Shown: positions 42,534 to 51,523 of the stretch, piece by piece
How the letters are laid out: every line of letters begins with the position of its first letter
How positions within the stretch are numbered: the first letter of the stretch is position 1
Assembly: GCA_023417475.1 (NCBI GenBank)
Contig: JAEZFP010000010.1
Coordinates: 1 to 64,000, forward strand
Length of the DNA: 64,000 nt
Origin: Bacillota bacterium
Lineage (GTDB): Bacteria > Bacillota > UBA4882 > UBA8346
Direction of reading: 5' to 3'
Notes under the pieces: model-generated
Told to the model about the DNA's origin: nothing
Seen by the model: the letters and a program-made list of their open reading frames with translations, nothing else
Databases searched by the model: none
Position numbers and translations under genes: made by a program

Positions 42534-43631
42534 ATGGATAAACAACGCGCAAAATCTTCCTTCCAATTGGTTTGGGTCGTTATTTTAGTGCTGGGCTTAA
42601 CCGTTGCCACGCCGTTGGGAGCAACTTGGGCGGCAACGCCTGGCCCAAGCCTGATCGGAAGTAACGTCATCGCCGACATCGCGGAGTCAAACTCCCCCAA
42701 AGTGGTCTGGATCACGGCCACCTTTGAGATGCGGGTTCCGATCCTGCCGTTTGGCAATTGGCGGCAAAAGCAACAATACCAGGGTTTTGGCAGCGGCTTT
42801 TTCTTTGATGAAAACGGCCATATCCTGACCAACGCCCATGTGGTGGCCGGAGCGCAAGCAGTCGAGGTCCTGCTGCAGGGTCAGAAAAATCCCTTACCCG
42901 CGAAGGTGGTCGGGGTGGACCGTGAGTTTGACCTGGCGGTGCTGAAAGTGGATCTGCCGGGCAAGGTCGATTACTTACAATTGGGCGACTCGGACCAGAT
43001 CCGGGTCGGAGAATGGGTGGTGGCCATCGGCAATCCGTTGGGTTTGGATCACAGCGTCACCCAAGGGATTATCAGCGCCAAAGGCCGCCCCTTAAGCGCC
43101 GGCGAGGACAGCAATGAAACCACCACCTATGAAAATATGCTGCAGACCGACGCCGCCATCAACCCGGGCAACAGCGGCGGACCGCTCTTTAATCTCCAAG
43201 GTCAAGTGATCGGGATCAATACGGCCGTCAGCGCCAACGGGCAAAACTTGGGTTTTGCCATTCCGATCAATCTGGTGAAAGAAAATTTGAACGAACTGAT
43301 GACTAAGGGCCGGATCGTCCATCCCTGGACCGGACTGGCGATGGTTGATGTGAAAGAGTTGAGCAGTCGGGCCCGGAAAGACTTAAAAATTACGGTTACC
43401 GAAGGGATCGTCGTCGCGCCTTATAAAGATTCGCCCGCTTCCCGCGCGGGGGTCCGTACCTACGATGTGATCACCCAAGTCGATGACCAAGTCGTCAGCG
43501 ATGTCAATGAGATGGTCAAATTGATCCGTAAGCATAAAGTCGGGGACCGGCTCCGGTTGCAACTGCTGCGAAATGGGACCACGCTTTCGGTTGAGGTGAT
43601 TTTGGAAGAAAAACCTCAGCCGAAAAATTAG
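42534..43631 (+). CDS. HtrA/DegP-type serine protease with one PDZ domain
   Basis: A 365-residue membrane-anchored envelope protease (N-terminal helix at residues 12-30). The catalytic triad is His in NAHVVAGA (about residue 102), Asp in REFDLAVLKV (about 131) and Ser in NPGNSGGPLFN (about 213). A C-terminal PDZ domain (residues of about 265-355) presents substrates. It degrades or refolds damaged exported proteins. The ATG is behind CGAGGTG. It is a single gene with a terminator only 18 bases after its stop. Confidence 0.95.
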   Translation: MDKQRAKSSFQLVWVVILVLGLTVATPLGATWAATPGPSLIGSNVIADIAESNSPKVVWITATFEMRVPILPFGNWRQKQQYQGFGSGFFFDENGHILTNAHVVAGAQAVEVLLQGQKNPLPAKVVGVDREFDLAVLKVDLPGKVDYLQLGDSDQIRVGEWVVAIGNPLGLDHSVTQGIISAKGRPLSAGEDSNETTTYENMLQTDAAINPGNSGGPLFNLQGQVIGINTAVSANGQNLGFAIPINLVKENLNELMTKGRIVHPWTGLAMVDVKELSSRARKDLKITVTEGIVVAPYKDSPASRAGVRTYDVITQVDDQVVSDVNEMVKLIRKHKVGDRLRLQLLRNGTTLSVEVILEEKPQPKN

Positions 43632-43648
43632 GCGATTGAAAATATCAG

Positions 43649-43675
43649 CGCGGTCGCAAGGCCGCGTTTTTTTTT
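43649..43675 (+). terminator. Terminator of the HtrA gene
   Basis: CGCGG/CCGCG plus a wobble pair, loop of 6-8 bases, then nine T. Confidence 0.85.
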
Positions 43676-43699
43676 GCGCTTCCGGCACGGTTTTAGTAG

Positions 43700-43951
43700 A
43701 CGCCAAAGTCGTTCCGGCAGTTGCCAAAATGATTTTGGCAGGTTCCAAAACCGCATTGGCGCGTGCCAAAACTGTTTTGGAACATCTCAAAACGATTTTG
43801 GCAGTTGCCAAAGTAGTATTGGCGCATCCCAAAACTATTCCGGAACATCCCAGAATGATTTTGGCAGGTTCCAAAACCACATTGGCGCATGCCAAAACTG
43901 TTTTGGAACATTTCAAAACGATTTTGGCAGTTGCCAAAGTAGCATTGGCGC
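43700..43951. repeat. Array of twelve 21-bp palindromic tandem repeats
   Basis: Twelve units, each exactly 21 bp, follow one another without insertions; a partial thirteenth starts at 43952. Each unit is a dyad of the form CCAAAA-nnn-TTTTGG flanked by TG and CA; unit two is a near-perfect 19-bp palindrome. Units 3-6 and 9-12 differ by one transition each, so the array is two copies of a 126-bp six-unit block. Because 21 is a multiple of three, frames remain open on both strands and read as 7-residue repeats, but the changes between copies fall at codon positions 1 and 2, not at silent sites. It lies between the HtrA terminator and the convergent amidohydrolase gene. Confidence 0.92.
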
Positions 43952-43994
43952 CTGCCAACGGTCTTCTCGCGGACTGGAATTGGTTGGCGGAATT

Positions 43995-44777
43995 CTAAAA
44001 ATTCAACAATCGCCGTAGATTGCCTCCCATTACGTTTGCCGTCACTTCTTTGCTTGGGCTCAAGCGTTCAATCGACTCCCTCGCCAACAGCGGATCCCCA
44101 TACGGCGCGTCCGAGCTGAAAAGGGTTCGCTCCGGCAACTCTCGCATGGCGATTTTGGGGATGAAAATAGTAAACGCCGCTGACAGATCAAGGTAGAGAT
44201 TGGCTTGTTCTTTGGCCATCATAATCGCTTCGATCCAATGAACGCCCCCGCAATGCCCCAGAATAATCGGGAGGCGGGGATAGGTTTTGGCCAGTTGATA
44301 AAGGCCGGTCAACTCCGCCAAACCGCATGGTTCAAAAGTATGGACCCAAAGGGGCAGACCGTAGTCGGCGGCAGCGGCGAAAACCGGTTGCATTTGACTG
44401 ATTGCTCCCGGGGTGGGCGTGAATTCGCCCAATCCGAGCAGGCCTTGGGCAATGATCTCTTCTTCAATCCACCGTGCCGTATCGGACTGTGTAAGACCGA
44501 TTGGGGTCAAGCCAAATCCTAAATAACGTTCAGGATGTTGGCTAATTACCGTCACCAATTCGCGGTTGGCTTTGGCGGCGCGAACGGCGGGAGACGAGTT
44601 GCCTGCCAATACCTGCCGGAGTTGGTCATATTCGGCGCGAAAAGCTGCCAGATCGGCGCACTGTTCGGGATGAGGCGTGGTGGCAAAGAGAATGGTCCGG
44701 TCAATACCGGCTTCCGCCATCAGTTGCAACTGCCGGCTGGTGGGCAACATAACATGGGCGTGACTGTCGATTAACAT
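43995..44777 (-). CDS. Amidohydrolase-2 family metal-dependent hydrolase
   Basis: A 260-residue TIM-barrel hydrolase of the amidohydrolase superfamily. It starts with DSHAHVML supplying the HxH metal ligands, has WVHTFEP and GHCGGVHW for the next histidines, and SSDAPYGDP for the final Asp. Members act as decarboxylases or hydrolases; the substrate is unknown. GAAAGGAG precedes the ATG. It is divergent from an HxlR regulator, which may control it. Its stop lies 43 bases from the palindromic repeat array. Confidence 0.85.
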   Translation of the reverse strand: MLIDSHAHVMLPTSRQLQLMAEAGIDRTILFATTPHPEQCADLAAFRAEYDQLRQVLAGNSSPAVRAAKANRELVTVISQHPERYLGFGLTPIGLTQSDTARWIEEEIIAQGLLGLGEFTPTPGAISQMQPVFAAAADYGLPLWVHTFEPCGLAELTGLYQLAKTYPRLPIILGHCGGVHWIEAIMMAKEQANLYLDLSAAFTIFIPKIAMRELPERTLFSSDAPYGDPLLARESIERLSPSKEVTANVMGGNLRRLLNF

Positions 44778-44803
44778 TAAAAATAACTCCTTTCAAGTAT
44801 TAA

Positions 44804-44812
44804 TGCTATAAT
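44804..44812 (+). promoter_or_regulatory. Extended -10 promoter of the HxlR gene
   Basis: TGCTATAAT is a perfect extended -10; the -35 is poor. The transcript would start near 44819, about 80 bases before the HxlR start. Confidence 0.5.
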
Positions 44813-44900
44813 AGAAAGAAACGGTCCGCTCGCCAAGTACGCACTTTCGAGTGGGGTTAGTTTCCTAAATGATACGATTGCGAAGGGAAGGAATTTCACA

Positions 44901-45290
44901 ATGGCCGAACCGATTAGCCGCTTGCCGCAATGTCCGATGGATCTGGCGCTTAACGTCATTGACGGTAAGTGGAAGATCCAGATTCTTTGGCACTTGAGCC
45001 GCCAAACGTTGCGTTTTAATGAACTGCAACGGCGGTTGCCCCAGGTGACCCAAAAAATTCTCACCCAACAATTGCGTCAATTAGAGCAGGATCGGCTGAT
45101 TCAACGCCGGGTTTTTGCCGAAGTGCCGCCGCGGGTCGAATATTCCCTGACCGAATGGGGTCGGAGCTTACAACCGGTTTTCCAAGCGCTTTGCCAATGG
45201 GGAGGGGAATACCGGCAACAACTGGCAGAGTGCGGGAGAACAGCAACGTCAGCCGCCGATGCCATGGAAGTCGACTATTCCTTAAAATAA
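44901..45290 (+). CDS. HxlR-family winged-helix transcriptional regulator
   Basis: A 129-residue regulator. The family opening CPMDLALNVIDGKWKIQILWHL, the recognition region LRFNELQRRLPQVTQKILTQQLRQLEQD and the wing Y(S)LTEWGRSL are all present. The single Cys11 is at the place used for redox or aldehyde sensing in several HxlR proteins. It may control the divergent amidohydrolase or the patatin downstream. A hairpin with seven T follows directly. Confidence 0.92.
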   Translation: MAEPISRLPQCPMDLALNVIDGKWKIQILWHLSRQTLRFNELQRRLPQVTQKILTQQLRQLEQDRLIQRRVFAEVPPRVEYSLTEWGRSLQPVFQALCQWGGEYRQQLAECGRTATSAADAMEVDYSLK

Positions 45291-45313
45291 AACACCGCGC
45301 CGGGTGTTTTTTT
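45291..45313 (+). terminator. Terminator of the HxlR gene
   Basis: AACACC/GGTGTT with a 6-base loop followed by seven T, starting at the base after the stop codon. Confidence 0.85.
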
Positions 45314-45453
45314 ATTGCTTGTTCCCGGTTACCTCCAAGCGTTTTCCCGCGTACAATGGAACAAGCACAAAAGTCCTGAAGAAATGCAGGTGCTTGTCGA
45401 TACATGGTCCGGCCGGTCGGTTTTACCGGCGCGGCGCCGGCGGGAGGCTCTTA

Positions 45454-46542
45454 ATGATGGGGTTAACGCGGATTTTGGCGATTGACGGCGGGGGCATCCG
45501 GGGGATCATTCCCGGTCAGATTTTAGTGAGGTTGGAGGCGATCTTACAGCAATTGACCGGAGATTCCAATGCCCGGATCGTCGATTTCTTCGATCTGGTG
45601 GCCGGGACCAGCACCGGTGGAATTTTAACCTGTCTTTACCTTTGCCCCGGGGACGGGAGCAACCGGCCGCGTTATTCGGCCCAAGAGGTGGTCGACGGAT
45701 ATCGCCGGTTTGGTCCGGCGGTCTTTCGCAAACCGTGGGGCCATCGCCTGATTTCGGGTTTTGGCCTGTTCTCCCAGAAATATCCCCGCAAATATCTCGA
45801 AAGTCACCTTGAAGATTACTTCGGCAATATCCGGCTAAGTCAATTGCTGCGCCCTTGTTTGATCACAGCGTATAATGTCGCCCGGCGTTACGCGCACTTT
45901 TTTACCAAAATTGACGCCGTCGCCGATCCGGCCTACGATTTTTTGGTCCGGGACGTCGCCCGGGCCACCTCGGCCGCGCCGACTTACTTTGAGATCGCCG
46001 AAACCGTTTCGCTGACGCGGGAGCGGTTTCCTTTGATCGATGGCGGCGTTTTTGCCAACAATCCGGCGCTCTGCGCTTATGTCGAGGCGTACCGGGAGTT
46101 TCGGGCCCATCCCGACGCCCAAAATCTGGCGATTTTGTCGCTGGGGACCGGTCATGATCAACAACCGATCAATGATCAAAAGGCGAAAAAGTGGGGGACG
46201 CTGGAATGGGCAGTACCGCTTTTTTCAATGTTGATGTCGGCAAACTCGGAAACGGTCGACTATCAATTGCAAACCATCTTCCGTTCGGTTCAAAAACCCC
46301 ATCAATATTTACGGATTAACCCGCTGCTCCCCCCGGGGCGGACGGCCATGGACAATGTGCGGGAGGATAACCTGAACGCCTTGACCGAGTTGGGAGCGGG
46401 GATTGCTACGGAAAAACTGGCCCAATTGCAACAGTTCGCCCGGTTGCTGACGGATCGCTTCAACAGTGCCGAGAAAAGCTGGGAGGTATTAAAGCCCAGC
46501 CGTTCGTTGGCGACCCAGACGGCGGTAGACGCCGAAAATTAA
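45454..46542 (+). CDS. Patatin-like phospholipase
   Basis: A 362-residue cytoplasmic patatin. The oxyanion loop is DGGGIRG (residues 11-17), the nucleophile elbow GTSTGG with Ser near residue 53, and the catalytic Asp is in LIDGGVFANNP near residue 196, so the Ser-Asp dyad is complete. Length and motif order resemble the CapV/CAP-type branch of bacterial patatins, but no cyclic-nucleotide synthase is adjacent. GGGAGG lies 6 bases before the first of two ATGs. It probably cleaves membrane phospholipids or acyl esters; a role in defence is not supported by context. A separate promoter precedes the next gene. Confidence 0.9.
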   Translation: MMGLTRILAIDGGGIRGIIPGQILVRLEAILQQLTGDSNARIVDFFDLVAGTSTGGILTCLYLCPGDGSNRPRYSAQEVVDGYRRFGPAVFRKPWGHRLISGFGLFSQKYPRKYLESHLEDYFGNIRLSQLLRPCLITAYNVARRYAHFFTKIDAVADPAYDFLVRDVARATSAAPTYFEIAETVSLTRERFPLIDGGVFANNPALCAYVEAYREFRAHPDAQNLAILSLGTGHDQQPINDQKAKKWGTLEWAVPLFSMLMSANSETVDYQLQTIFRSVQKPHQYLRINPLLPPGRTAMDNVREDNLNALTELGAGIATEKLAQLQQFARLLTDRFNSAEKSWEVLKPSRSLATQTAVDAEN

Positions 46543-46577
46543 CACCGCGCCGTTGCGCCAAAATTGTGAAGTTATGC

Positions 46578-46607
46578 ATGACAACCCGCAGTAATTTATT
46601 GTACAAT
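46578..46607 (+). promoter_or_regulatory. Promoter of the YejK-like gene
   Basis: ATGACA, 18 bases, TACAAT; each hexamer matches consensus in five of six positions. Confidence 0.6.
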
Positions 46608-46692
46608 AGTGCCTGTCCCGTTCCATTGAAATATGTCGCGATCATCACGAACACGAATGCGGCATTGCTATTTTAACATTACGAGGTGCAAC

Positions 46693-47703
46693 ATGGGCGA
46701 TATTCGAATTCAGAAAGCGGTATTACATATTTTAGACACCAACGTCGGCGTGCCGGTTCTTTCCCAGCGGGAACTGGCGGTTGACGGGGAGACGGAAGAC
46801 TTTTTAGAAAATATGGTGACGAAATTGGTGGAGGATGACAATCTGAAACCGGCTTTTTTCGGGGACGGGCCCAGTGTGATCCGGGACTTGCTTTACGGGT
46901 TCCAGGCGGATCAAAATTTTCTGGCGTTAAGCCAAGCGGTGGCCAATGCGTTGTATCACATGATGCTGACCCATGTCGACATCAGCCCGGCCGACTTGGT
47001 CTGTTGTCTTTTCAGCGAAGCCGACCGGAACTGCTTCGGCGTCTGTAAACTCAACTACCGGACCAACTATATTCACTATATCGAGTACGATGAAGCGCAG
47101 CAAAACGTGAACTCGCTGATCAAGCAAAAGACGGTGTTGCCGGCGGAGAGCGCCAAACTGGAAGAGTGTTTTGTGGTCGATCTGACCGATTTCAGTTTGC
47201 GTCTGATCGAAAAACAATACGAGATCAACGGCGCCAAAGAGTTTTATCTCTCCAAGATCCTGCTGGCGTGTCAGGACGAGTTGTCCAATAACGATAAGGC
47301 CAAAGTATTGGACAAGGTCACTCAGAAAATGAGCAAAAAGTTCAGCGACGACCAGTTCGGACCGATGGCGCGCCTGCGCAAAGCCGTCTCGGAAGACCTG
47401 GACGAGGGCGGGGCCATCAATCTGGAACATGTCGCCCGGGAGGTTTTTGGCGACGACCCCGGCGCGCAAAAGGAATATCTCGATGAGATGTACCGGGCCG
47501 GCCTGCAGGAGAAAGAGATCGAACTGCCCGCGAAGATCGCCAACCGCAAGTTCCGCAATCAGAAGATCCAGACCGATACCGGAATCGAGATCAACTTCCC
47601 GGCCGATTATTATAACAACAAAGAAAAGATTGAGTTCATCACCAATGTCGACGGCACGATTCTAATCGTCATTAAAAATGTCGGCAAGATCATCAACAAA
47701 TAA
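46693..47703 (+). CDS. Nucleoid-associated protein of the YejK/NdpA (NA37) family
   Basis: A 336-residue protein of the NA37 family, which in E. coli binds DNA and is found in the nucleoid, and in some phages and elements accompanies DNA-processing genes. The opening IRIQKAVLHILDTN and the central SxxDLVCCLF/ KLNYRTNY segments match the family, and the C-terminal portion is rich in Lys with a final beta strand (IEFITNVDGTILIVIKN). The ATG follows ACGAGGTG. It has its own promoter and a strong terminator, so linkage to the patatin is only by position. The nucleic-acid target is unknown. Confidence 0.85.
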   Translation: MGDIRIQKAVLHILDTNVGVPVLSQRELAVDGETEDFLENMVTKLVEDDNLKPAFFGDGPSVIRDLLYGFQADQNFLALSQAVANALYHMMLTHVDISPADLVCCLFSEADRNCFGVCKLNYRTNYIHYIEYDEAQQNVNSLIKQKTVLPAESAKLEECFVVDLTDFSLRLIEKQYEINGAKEFYLSKILLACQDELSNNDKAKVLDKVTQKMSKKFSDDQFGPMARLRKAVSEDLDEGGAINLEHVAREVFGDDPGAQKEYLDEMYRAGLQEKEIELPAKIANRKFRNQKIQTDTGIEINFPADYYNNKEKIEFITNVDGTILIVIKNVGKIINK

Positions 47704-47708
47704 GCGCC

Positions 47709-47743
47709 AAAAGGGGCTGACGCGGTTAATGTCAGCCCCTTTT
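47709..47743. terminator. Bidirectional terminator after the YejK-like gene
   Basis: A 13-bp perfect stem with AAAA/TTTT at its base and a 9-base loop, between convergent genes. Confidence 0.9.
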
Positions 47744-47769
47744 ACCATAGCCCGTTTCATGAAGTAAGC

Positions 47770-49263
47770 TCAACGGACCCCCAAAACTACCTTCACCTTC
47801 AGGTTCGTGCCTTTTGGCAATTCAATCGATCCGTCGTTGCGCTGAAACCGGGTCCAGGCTTTGCCATTCACCGTTACGCTTTGAATTTTGACAGCCGGAT
47901 CTTCGACGAGGGTCACGAAATGCCGGGTCCCGTCAGTTGCGGCCGAAAGGCGAAAATAAAGTTCCACCGGTTCTTTGCGGATATAAAGTTGGGTATACAA
48001 ATAATTCATCAGGGCGTGCTCCATGGAATGATAGGCTGATTTATAGAGATCCGCTTTGAGTGAGTTCGGAGCGAATTGGCCGGTTTGGGAAAGATAGGCG
48101 TAGACCTCGCCATACTTGCGGTCTACAAAGTAACGGTCCCAAAAGGCGGCGTTCTGCCGGAAATTTTCCAGATAACGCCGGTCGGGGCGGAGGTGATAAA
48201 GGTTTAGCATGAGAAAGTCGCCTTCAGTCTGGGTCCACCAACATTTGGCTTTCTCATTGTTGGTTTGGGCCGGTTGGTAAACGCTTTTTTGCAGATACCA
48301 ACCGTGATTGAGCGGATCCCAGCCGGTATTGAGCATTTGGTCGGCGATTTTCCGGGCATAGATCAGGTATTGCGAATCTTTCGTCCCGTAACCGAGCAAA
48401 TGATGCAACCGTACTAAAACCCAAGCGGTTTTCAGATTATGGCCGATATCGATTTGGTCTTTTCCCTGATAGCTATCGAGATACTGCCATTGCCGGGTGA
48501 AACGTTCCCGAACGTAACCGGTTTTTGGGTCATACATCCGCTTGACGATCACATCGCCGATGTTTTTGAGGTCTTGGAGCAGTTCCGGTTGGCGGGTGGC
48601 CAAATAATAATAGATCAGGTAGGCGGTGGCCGTGTCGACTTGAGAGTTGAATGATTTTTCAGTCTCGGCAACCTGCCAGTCCTGGTTGACCATGGCGTAA
48701 TACCCTTGATACTCCTTGTCCCAAGCTTTTGTTTGGAGTAATCGGTGGCAACGTTGGACCAGATCGCGGGCCGCCGGATCACCGGTCGCATAATAGTAGA
48801 TAATCGGCCCTAAATTGCCGTAGGTTTGATCAAAGAGATCTTTGGTCGGGACGGTTGAGCGGCGCTCCCCATCAAGCTCGGTAAACCAGCCGCCATACTG
48901 GGAGTCCCAACCGGATTGTTTCAGAAACTCCATCCCGTGGCCGGCGAGTTCAAGATAGCGGTCTTCCCCGCTTAATAAGTAAGCGGCCGAATACCCATAG
49001 ACTAAACGGGAGATCATCCGGGGATATTTCAATTGCTTGGAACCGACTGTCCCATTGATTTTGACATCGGTAAAATACCCGCCGCCGTTTTGATCCACCG
49101 TTCGGGCCCAAAACGGTATCAGATCACGCAAGGCTTGCTGGCGCCAATAGGCTCCGGTGAGCAATTTAGCGCCCGCATTTGATTCCGCCGTTACCGGCAT
49201 GACTCCCAGAACGACCACGCTTAGAACGATCCCAATCAGTCCACGAAATAACGATTGCCTCAT
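47770..49263 (-). CDS. Exported AGE-family (epimerase-like) (alpha/alpha)6-barrel protein
   Basis: A 497-residue protein with a clear Sec signal (residues 1-28, ending VTAES), an (alpha/alpha)6 barrel of the acylglucosamine/cellobiose 2-epimerase type, and a C-terminal beta domain of about 75 residues. Barrel landmarks are GGYFTDV, DIGHNLKTAWVL (catalytic-type His), CWWTQTEGDFL and a YHSMEHAL segment. Known AGE epimerases are cytoplasmic, 390-430 residues, and usually have GHDIE where this protein has GHNLK. A secreted, extended relative probably does something else, such as cleaving or binding polysaccharide. AAAGGAGC precedes the chosen ATG. It is divergent from a heparinase-fold gene, so both are likely co-regulated. 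Confidence 0.8.
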   Translation of the reverse strand: MRQSLFRGLIGIVLSVVVLGVMPVTAESNAGAKLLTGAYWRQQALRDLIPFWARTVDQNGGGYFTDVKINGTVGSKQLKYPRMISRLVYGYSAAYLLSGEDRYLELAGHGMEFLKQSGWDSQYGGWFTELDGERRSTVPTKDLFDQTYGNLGPIIYYYATGDPAARDLVQRCHRLLQTKAWDKEYQGYYAMVNQDWQVAETEKSFNSQVDTATAYLIYYYLATRQPELLQDLKNIGDVIVKRMYDPKTGYVRERFTRQWQYLDSYQGKDQIDIGHNLKTAWVLVRLHHLLGYGTKDSQYLIYARKIADQMLNTGWDPLNHGWYLQKSVYQPAQTNNEKAKCWWTQTEGDFLMLNLYHLRPDRRYLENFRQNAAFWDRYFVDRKYGEVYAYLSQTGQFAPNSLKADLYKSAYHSMEHALMNYLYTQLYIRKEPVELYFRLSAATDGTRHFVTLVEDPAVKIQSVTVNGKAWTRFQRNDGSIELPKGTNLKVKVVLGVR

Positions 49264-49481
49264 ATCGATATAGCTCCTTTCAACGCGATTGTCGAATTGA
49301 TCATATTCCAGAATCGGGGAATTGCCTAGGCGGAAAAAATGTCGGCAAAATCGAAGCGGCGATTGGCGCCACTTCGAACAAATTATACCGCGCGCACGTT
49401 TGTTTATTGAGCGGATTGCAAATTGCTTGAGATAAGCTTCACGACCCAATATCGTATTAATCGAGTGAGGTGGAGATCATC

Positions 49482-51440
49482 GTGATCCATTTTATCAAAT
49501 CGACGCGTTGGGCTAGACTGACAAGCTGGAGCATTGGTTTGGCGTTCCTGATCATCATCAATGGCAACGGCTGGGCTGAACAATCGCCGCCGGTTGCGGC
49601 GACTCCGTCGGCGCAAGAGATCTTGCAGACGTTGACTGCCCATGTTCCGTTGCGGCAACACCCGCGTTTATTGGCGAGTGCGGCTGATTTTGAACGCGCC
49701 CGGCGGTTGATTGCCACGGACCCCTTTGCCAAGGCGGTTTTTGCCAAAGTCCGGTCGCAAGCCGACCAAACCTTAAAAGAAGCTCCGGTTCGTTATGAAC
49801 TGTCCGATGGGGTGCGGCTGTTGAGTATCAGCCGCAAAGCGTTATCCCGCGTCATCAATCTGGCGTTTACCTATCAAATGACCAAGGATGACCGTTATGG
49901 CGAGCGGGCCTGGCAAGAGTTGGCGACCATTAGTGACCCGAGTCGCTTCGCCGATTGGCATCCCGTTCATTATTTGGATGTGGCGGAACTGACCGCCGCA
50001 GCGGCGATCGGCTTCGATTGGCTCTATGATTATCTCCACGCCGACCAGCGGAAACGGATCGCCGACGCCATTGACCGCAATGCGTTTGATACGGTTCTTC
50101 CCTTGTATCGCGAGCGCAAAGGTTGGACTCAGGCCCGGCATAACTGGAACGCAGTCTGCAACGGCGGGGTGGGCCTGGGAGCGCTGGCGCTGGCCGATGA
50201 ACGGACTGATTTAACGCGAAAAGCGGGCGCCGTTCTTGAAGGCGGTCTGCGATCCTTGCCGACGATGTTGCGGGAGTTTGGACCGGACGGGGGTTGGGGT
50301 GAGGGGGTCGGCTATTGGGACTACGCTAACCGTTATCTCGCCTATTACCTCGCTTCGCTCGATATTTGTCTGGGGACGGATTATGGCCTGACCGCCTATC
50401 CCGGTTTTGCCAAAACCGGTTATTTTCCGATCGCCATGACCGGCTCCAACGGAATCTTTAATTTCGCCGATGCCGGCAAAGGGCGGGTTGTAAGAACCCC
50501 GACCTTCTTTTGGCTGGCCGCCAAATTCGCACAGCCGGATTTTGCGGCCTATGCCCGCAAGTTCCCTTCCAACACGGCCTTAGATATCCTCTGGTACCGA
50601 CCAACACCGCTTCAACCCGGGATGATCAAGCCGGACCACTATTTTAGCGGAGTCGAAGCGGTGGGATTCCACTCGGCTATCACGGAAAGCAATGATTTGT
50701 TTGTCGGTTTTAAAGCCGGCGCCAATCAGTACAACCATTGCGATCTCGATATCGGAACCTTTGTCATCGATGCGTTCGGAAAACGCTGGGCGGATGATCT
50801 GGGTCCCGATAATTATAATTTACCGGGCTATTTCAGCAGTAAAGCCAATGGTCAACGTTGGACCTATTATCGTAAGCGGGCGGAGAGTCACAACACCTTG
50901 CTGATTAATCCGGGGAGCGGCCCGGATCAGGAAGTGGGAGCCCACGCGAAAATTGTCGAGTTTGACTCCAATGGGGAACGGGCGTACGCCATTGCCGATC
51001 TGACCCCGGCGTATCGCCGGCAAGCGCTGAGTGTCCGGCGTGGCGTGGCGCTTTTTAAACGGAGTTCGCAGATTATGATCGAAGATGAGCTCACTTTGGG
51101 GAAACCGGGGGAGGTATGGTGGCTGATGCACACCGGCGCCCGGATCGAACTTGCCCCGTCTGGTTCCGAAGCGGTTTTGAGCCAAGGCGGCGACCGGATG
51201 TTCGTAAAAGTTCTGGCGCCGGCCAACGCCCGGTTGCAAGTTTTACCCGCGGCGCCCCTGCCGACATCGCCCAATCCGCCGGGACAAGCGCATCAACAAT
51301 CCAATAACTATCAGACACTGGCATTGCACCGTTCAGGCGAATTGCGGACGACGATCACGGTTGTTATTAGTCCGGCGCCGGCACCCGATCTTACCGCCAA
51401 AAGCTCGCCGCTTAATAGCTGGGGTGCGAAGTTCGAGTGA
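49482..51440 (+). CDS. Exported heparinase II/III-fold polysaccharide lyase-like protein
   Basis: A 652-residue exported protein (signal at residues 8-30). An (alpha/alpha) toroid (about 45-340) with RHNWNAVCNGGVGLGALAL and GGWGEGVGYWDYANRYL precedes an antiparallel beta-sandwich (heparinase II/III C-terminal domain) with QYNHCDLDIGTFVIDAFGKRW and SHNTLLINPG. Enzymes of this build eliminate glycosidic bonds of uronic-acid polysaccharides (heparin, alginate and others), and Asn/His/Tyr of the visible motifs are candidates for the catalytic set. The start is GTG, 6 bases after GAGGTGGAG. Its divergent partner and the GH105 enzyme suggest uronate-polysaccharide use. Substrate unknown. Confidence 0.88.
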   Translation: MIHFIKSTRWARLTSWSIGLAFLIIINGNGWAEQSPPVAATPSAQEILQTLTAHVPLRQHPRLLASAADFERARRLIATDPFAKAVFAKVRSQADQTLKEAPVRYELSDGVRLLSISRKALSRVINLAFTYQMTKDDRYGERAWQELATISDPSRFADWHPVHYLDVAELTAAAAIGFDWLYDYLHADQRKRIADAIDRNAFDTVLPLYRERKGWTQARHNWNAVCNGGVGLGALALADERTDLTRKAGAVLEGGLRSLPTMLREFGPDGGWGEGVGYWDYANRYLAYYLASLDICLGTDYGLTAYPGFAKTGYFPIAMTGSNGIFNFADAGKGRVVRTPTFFWLAAKFAQPDFAAYARKFPSNTALDILWYRPTPLQPGMIKPDHYFSGVEAVGFHSAITESNDLFVGFKAGANQYNHCDLDIGTFVIDAFGKRWADDLGPDNYNLPGYFSSKANGQRWTYYRKRAESHNTLLINPGSGPDQEVGAHAKIVEFDSNGERAYAIADLTPAYRRQALSVRRGVALFKRSSQIMIEDELTLGKPGEVWWLMHTGARIELAPSGSEAVLSQGGDRMFVKVLAPANARLQVLPAAPLPTSPNPPGQAHQQSNNYQTLALHRSGELRTTITVVISPAPAPDLTAKSSPLNSWGAKFE

Positions 51441-51523
51441 TGGAAGGACCGATTTAGGAAACAATTTTTATTGTAAGATGGTCTTTTCGAAATCAGGGTT
51501 TTATTTTATAATGAATGAAAGGA

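Noticed and set aside
43700..43951. CRISPR array
   Set aside because: Units touch each other without unique spacers, are 21 bp, and show a 126-bp higher-order duplication; no cas gene is near.
43383..43998. Protein-coding frames through the repeat array on both strands
   Set aside because: Openness follows from a 21-bp period divisible by three. The plus frame crosses the HtrA terminator, no good RBS is present, and differences between repeat copies are not silent.
45454..46542. CapV effector of a CBASS defence system
   Set aside because: The patatin motifs fit, but no cGAS/DncV-like cyclase, HORMA or TRIP13 gene is adjacent; neighbours are an HxlR regulator and a separately promoted YejK-like gene.
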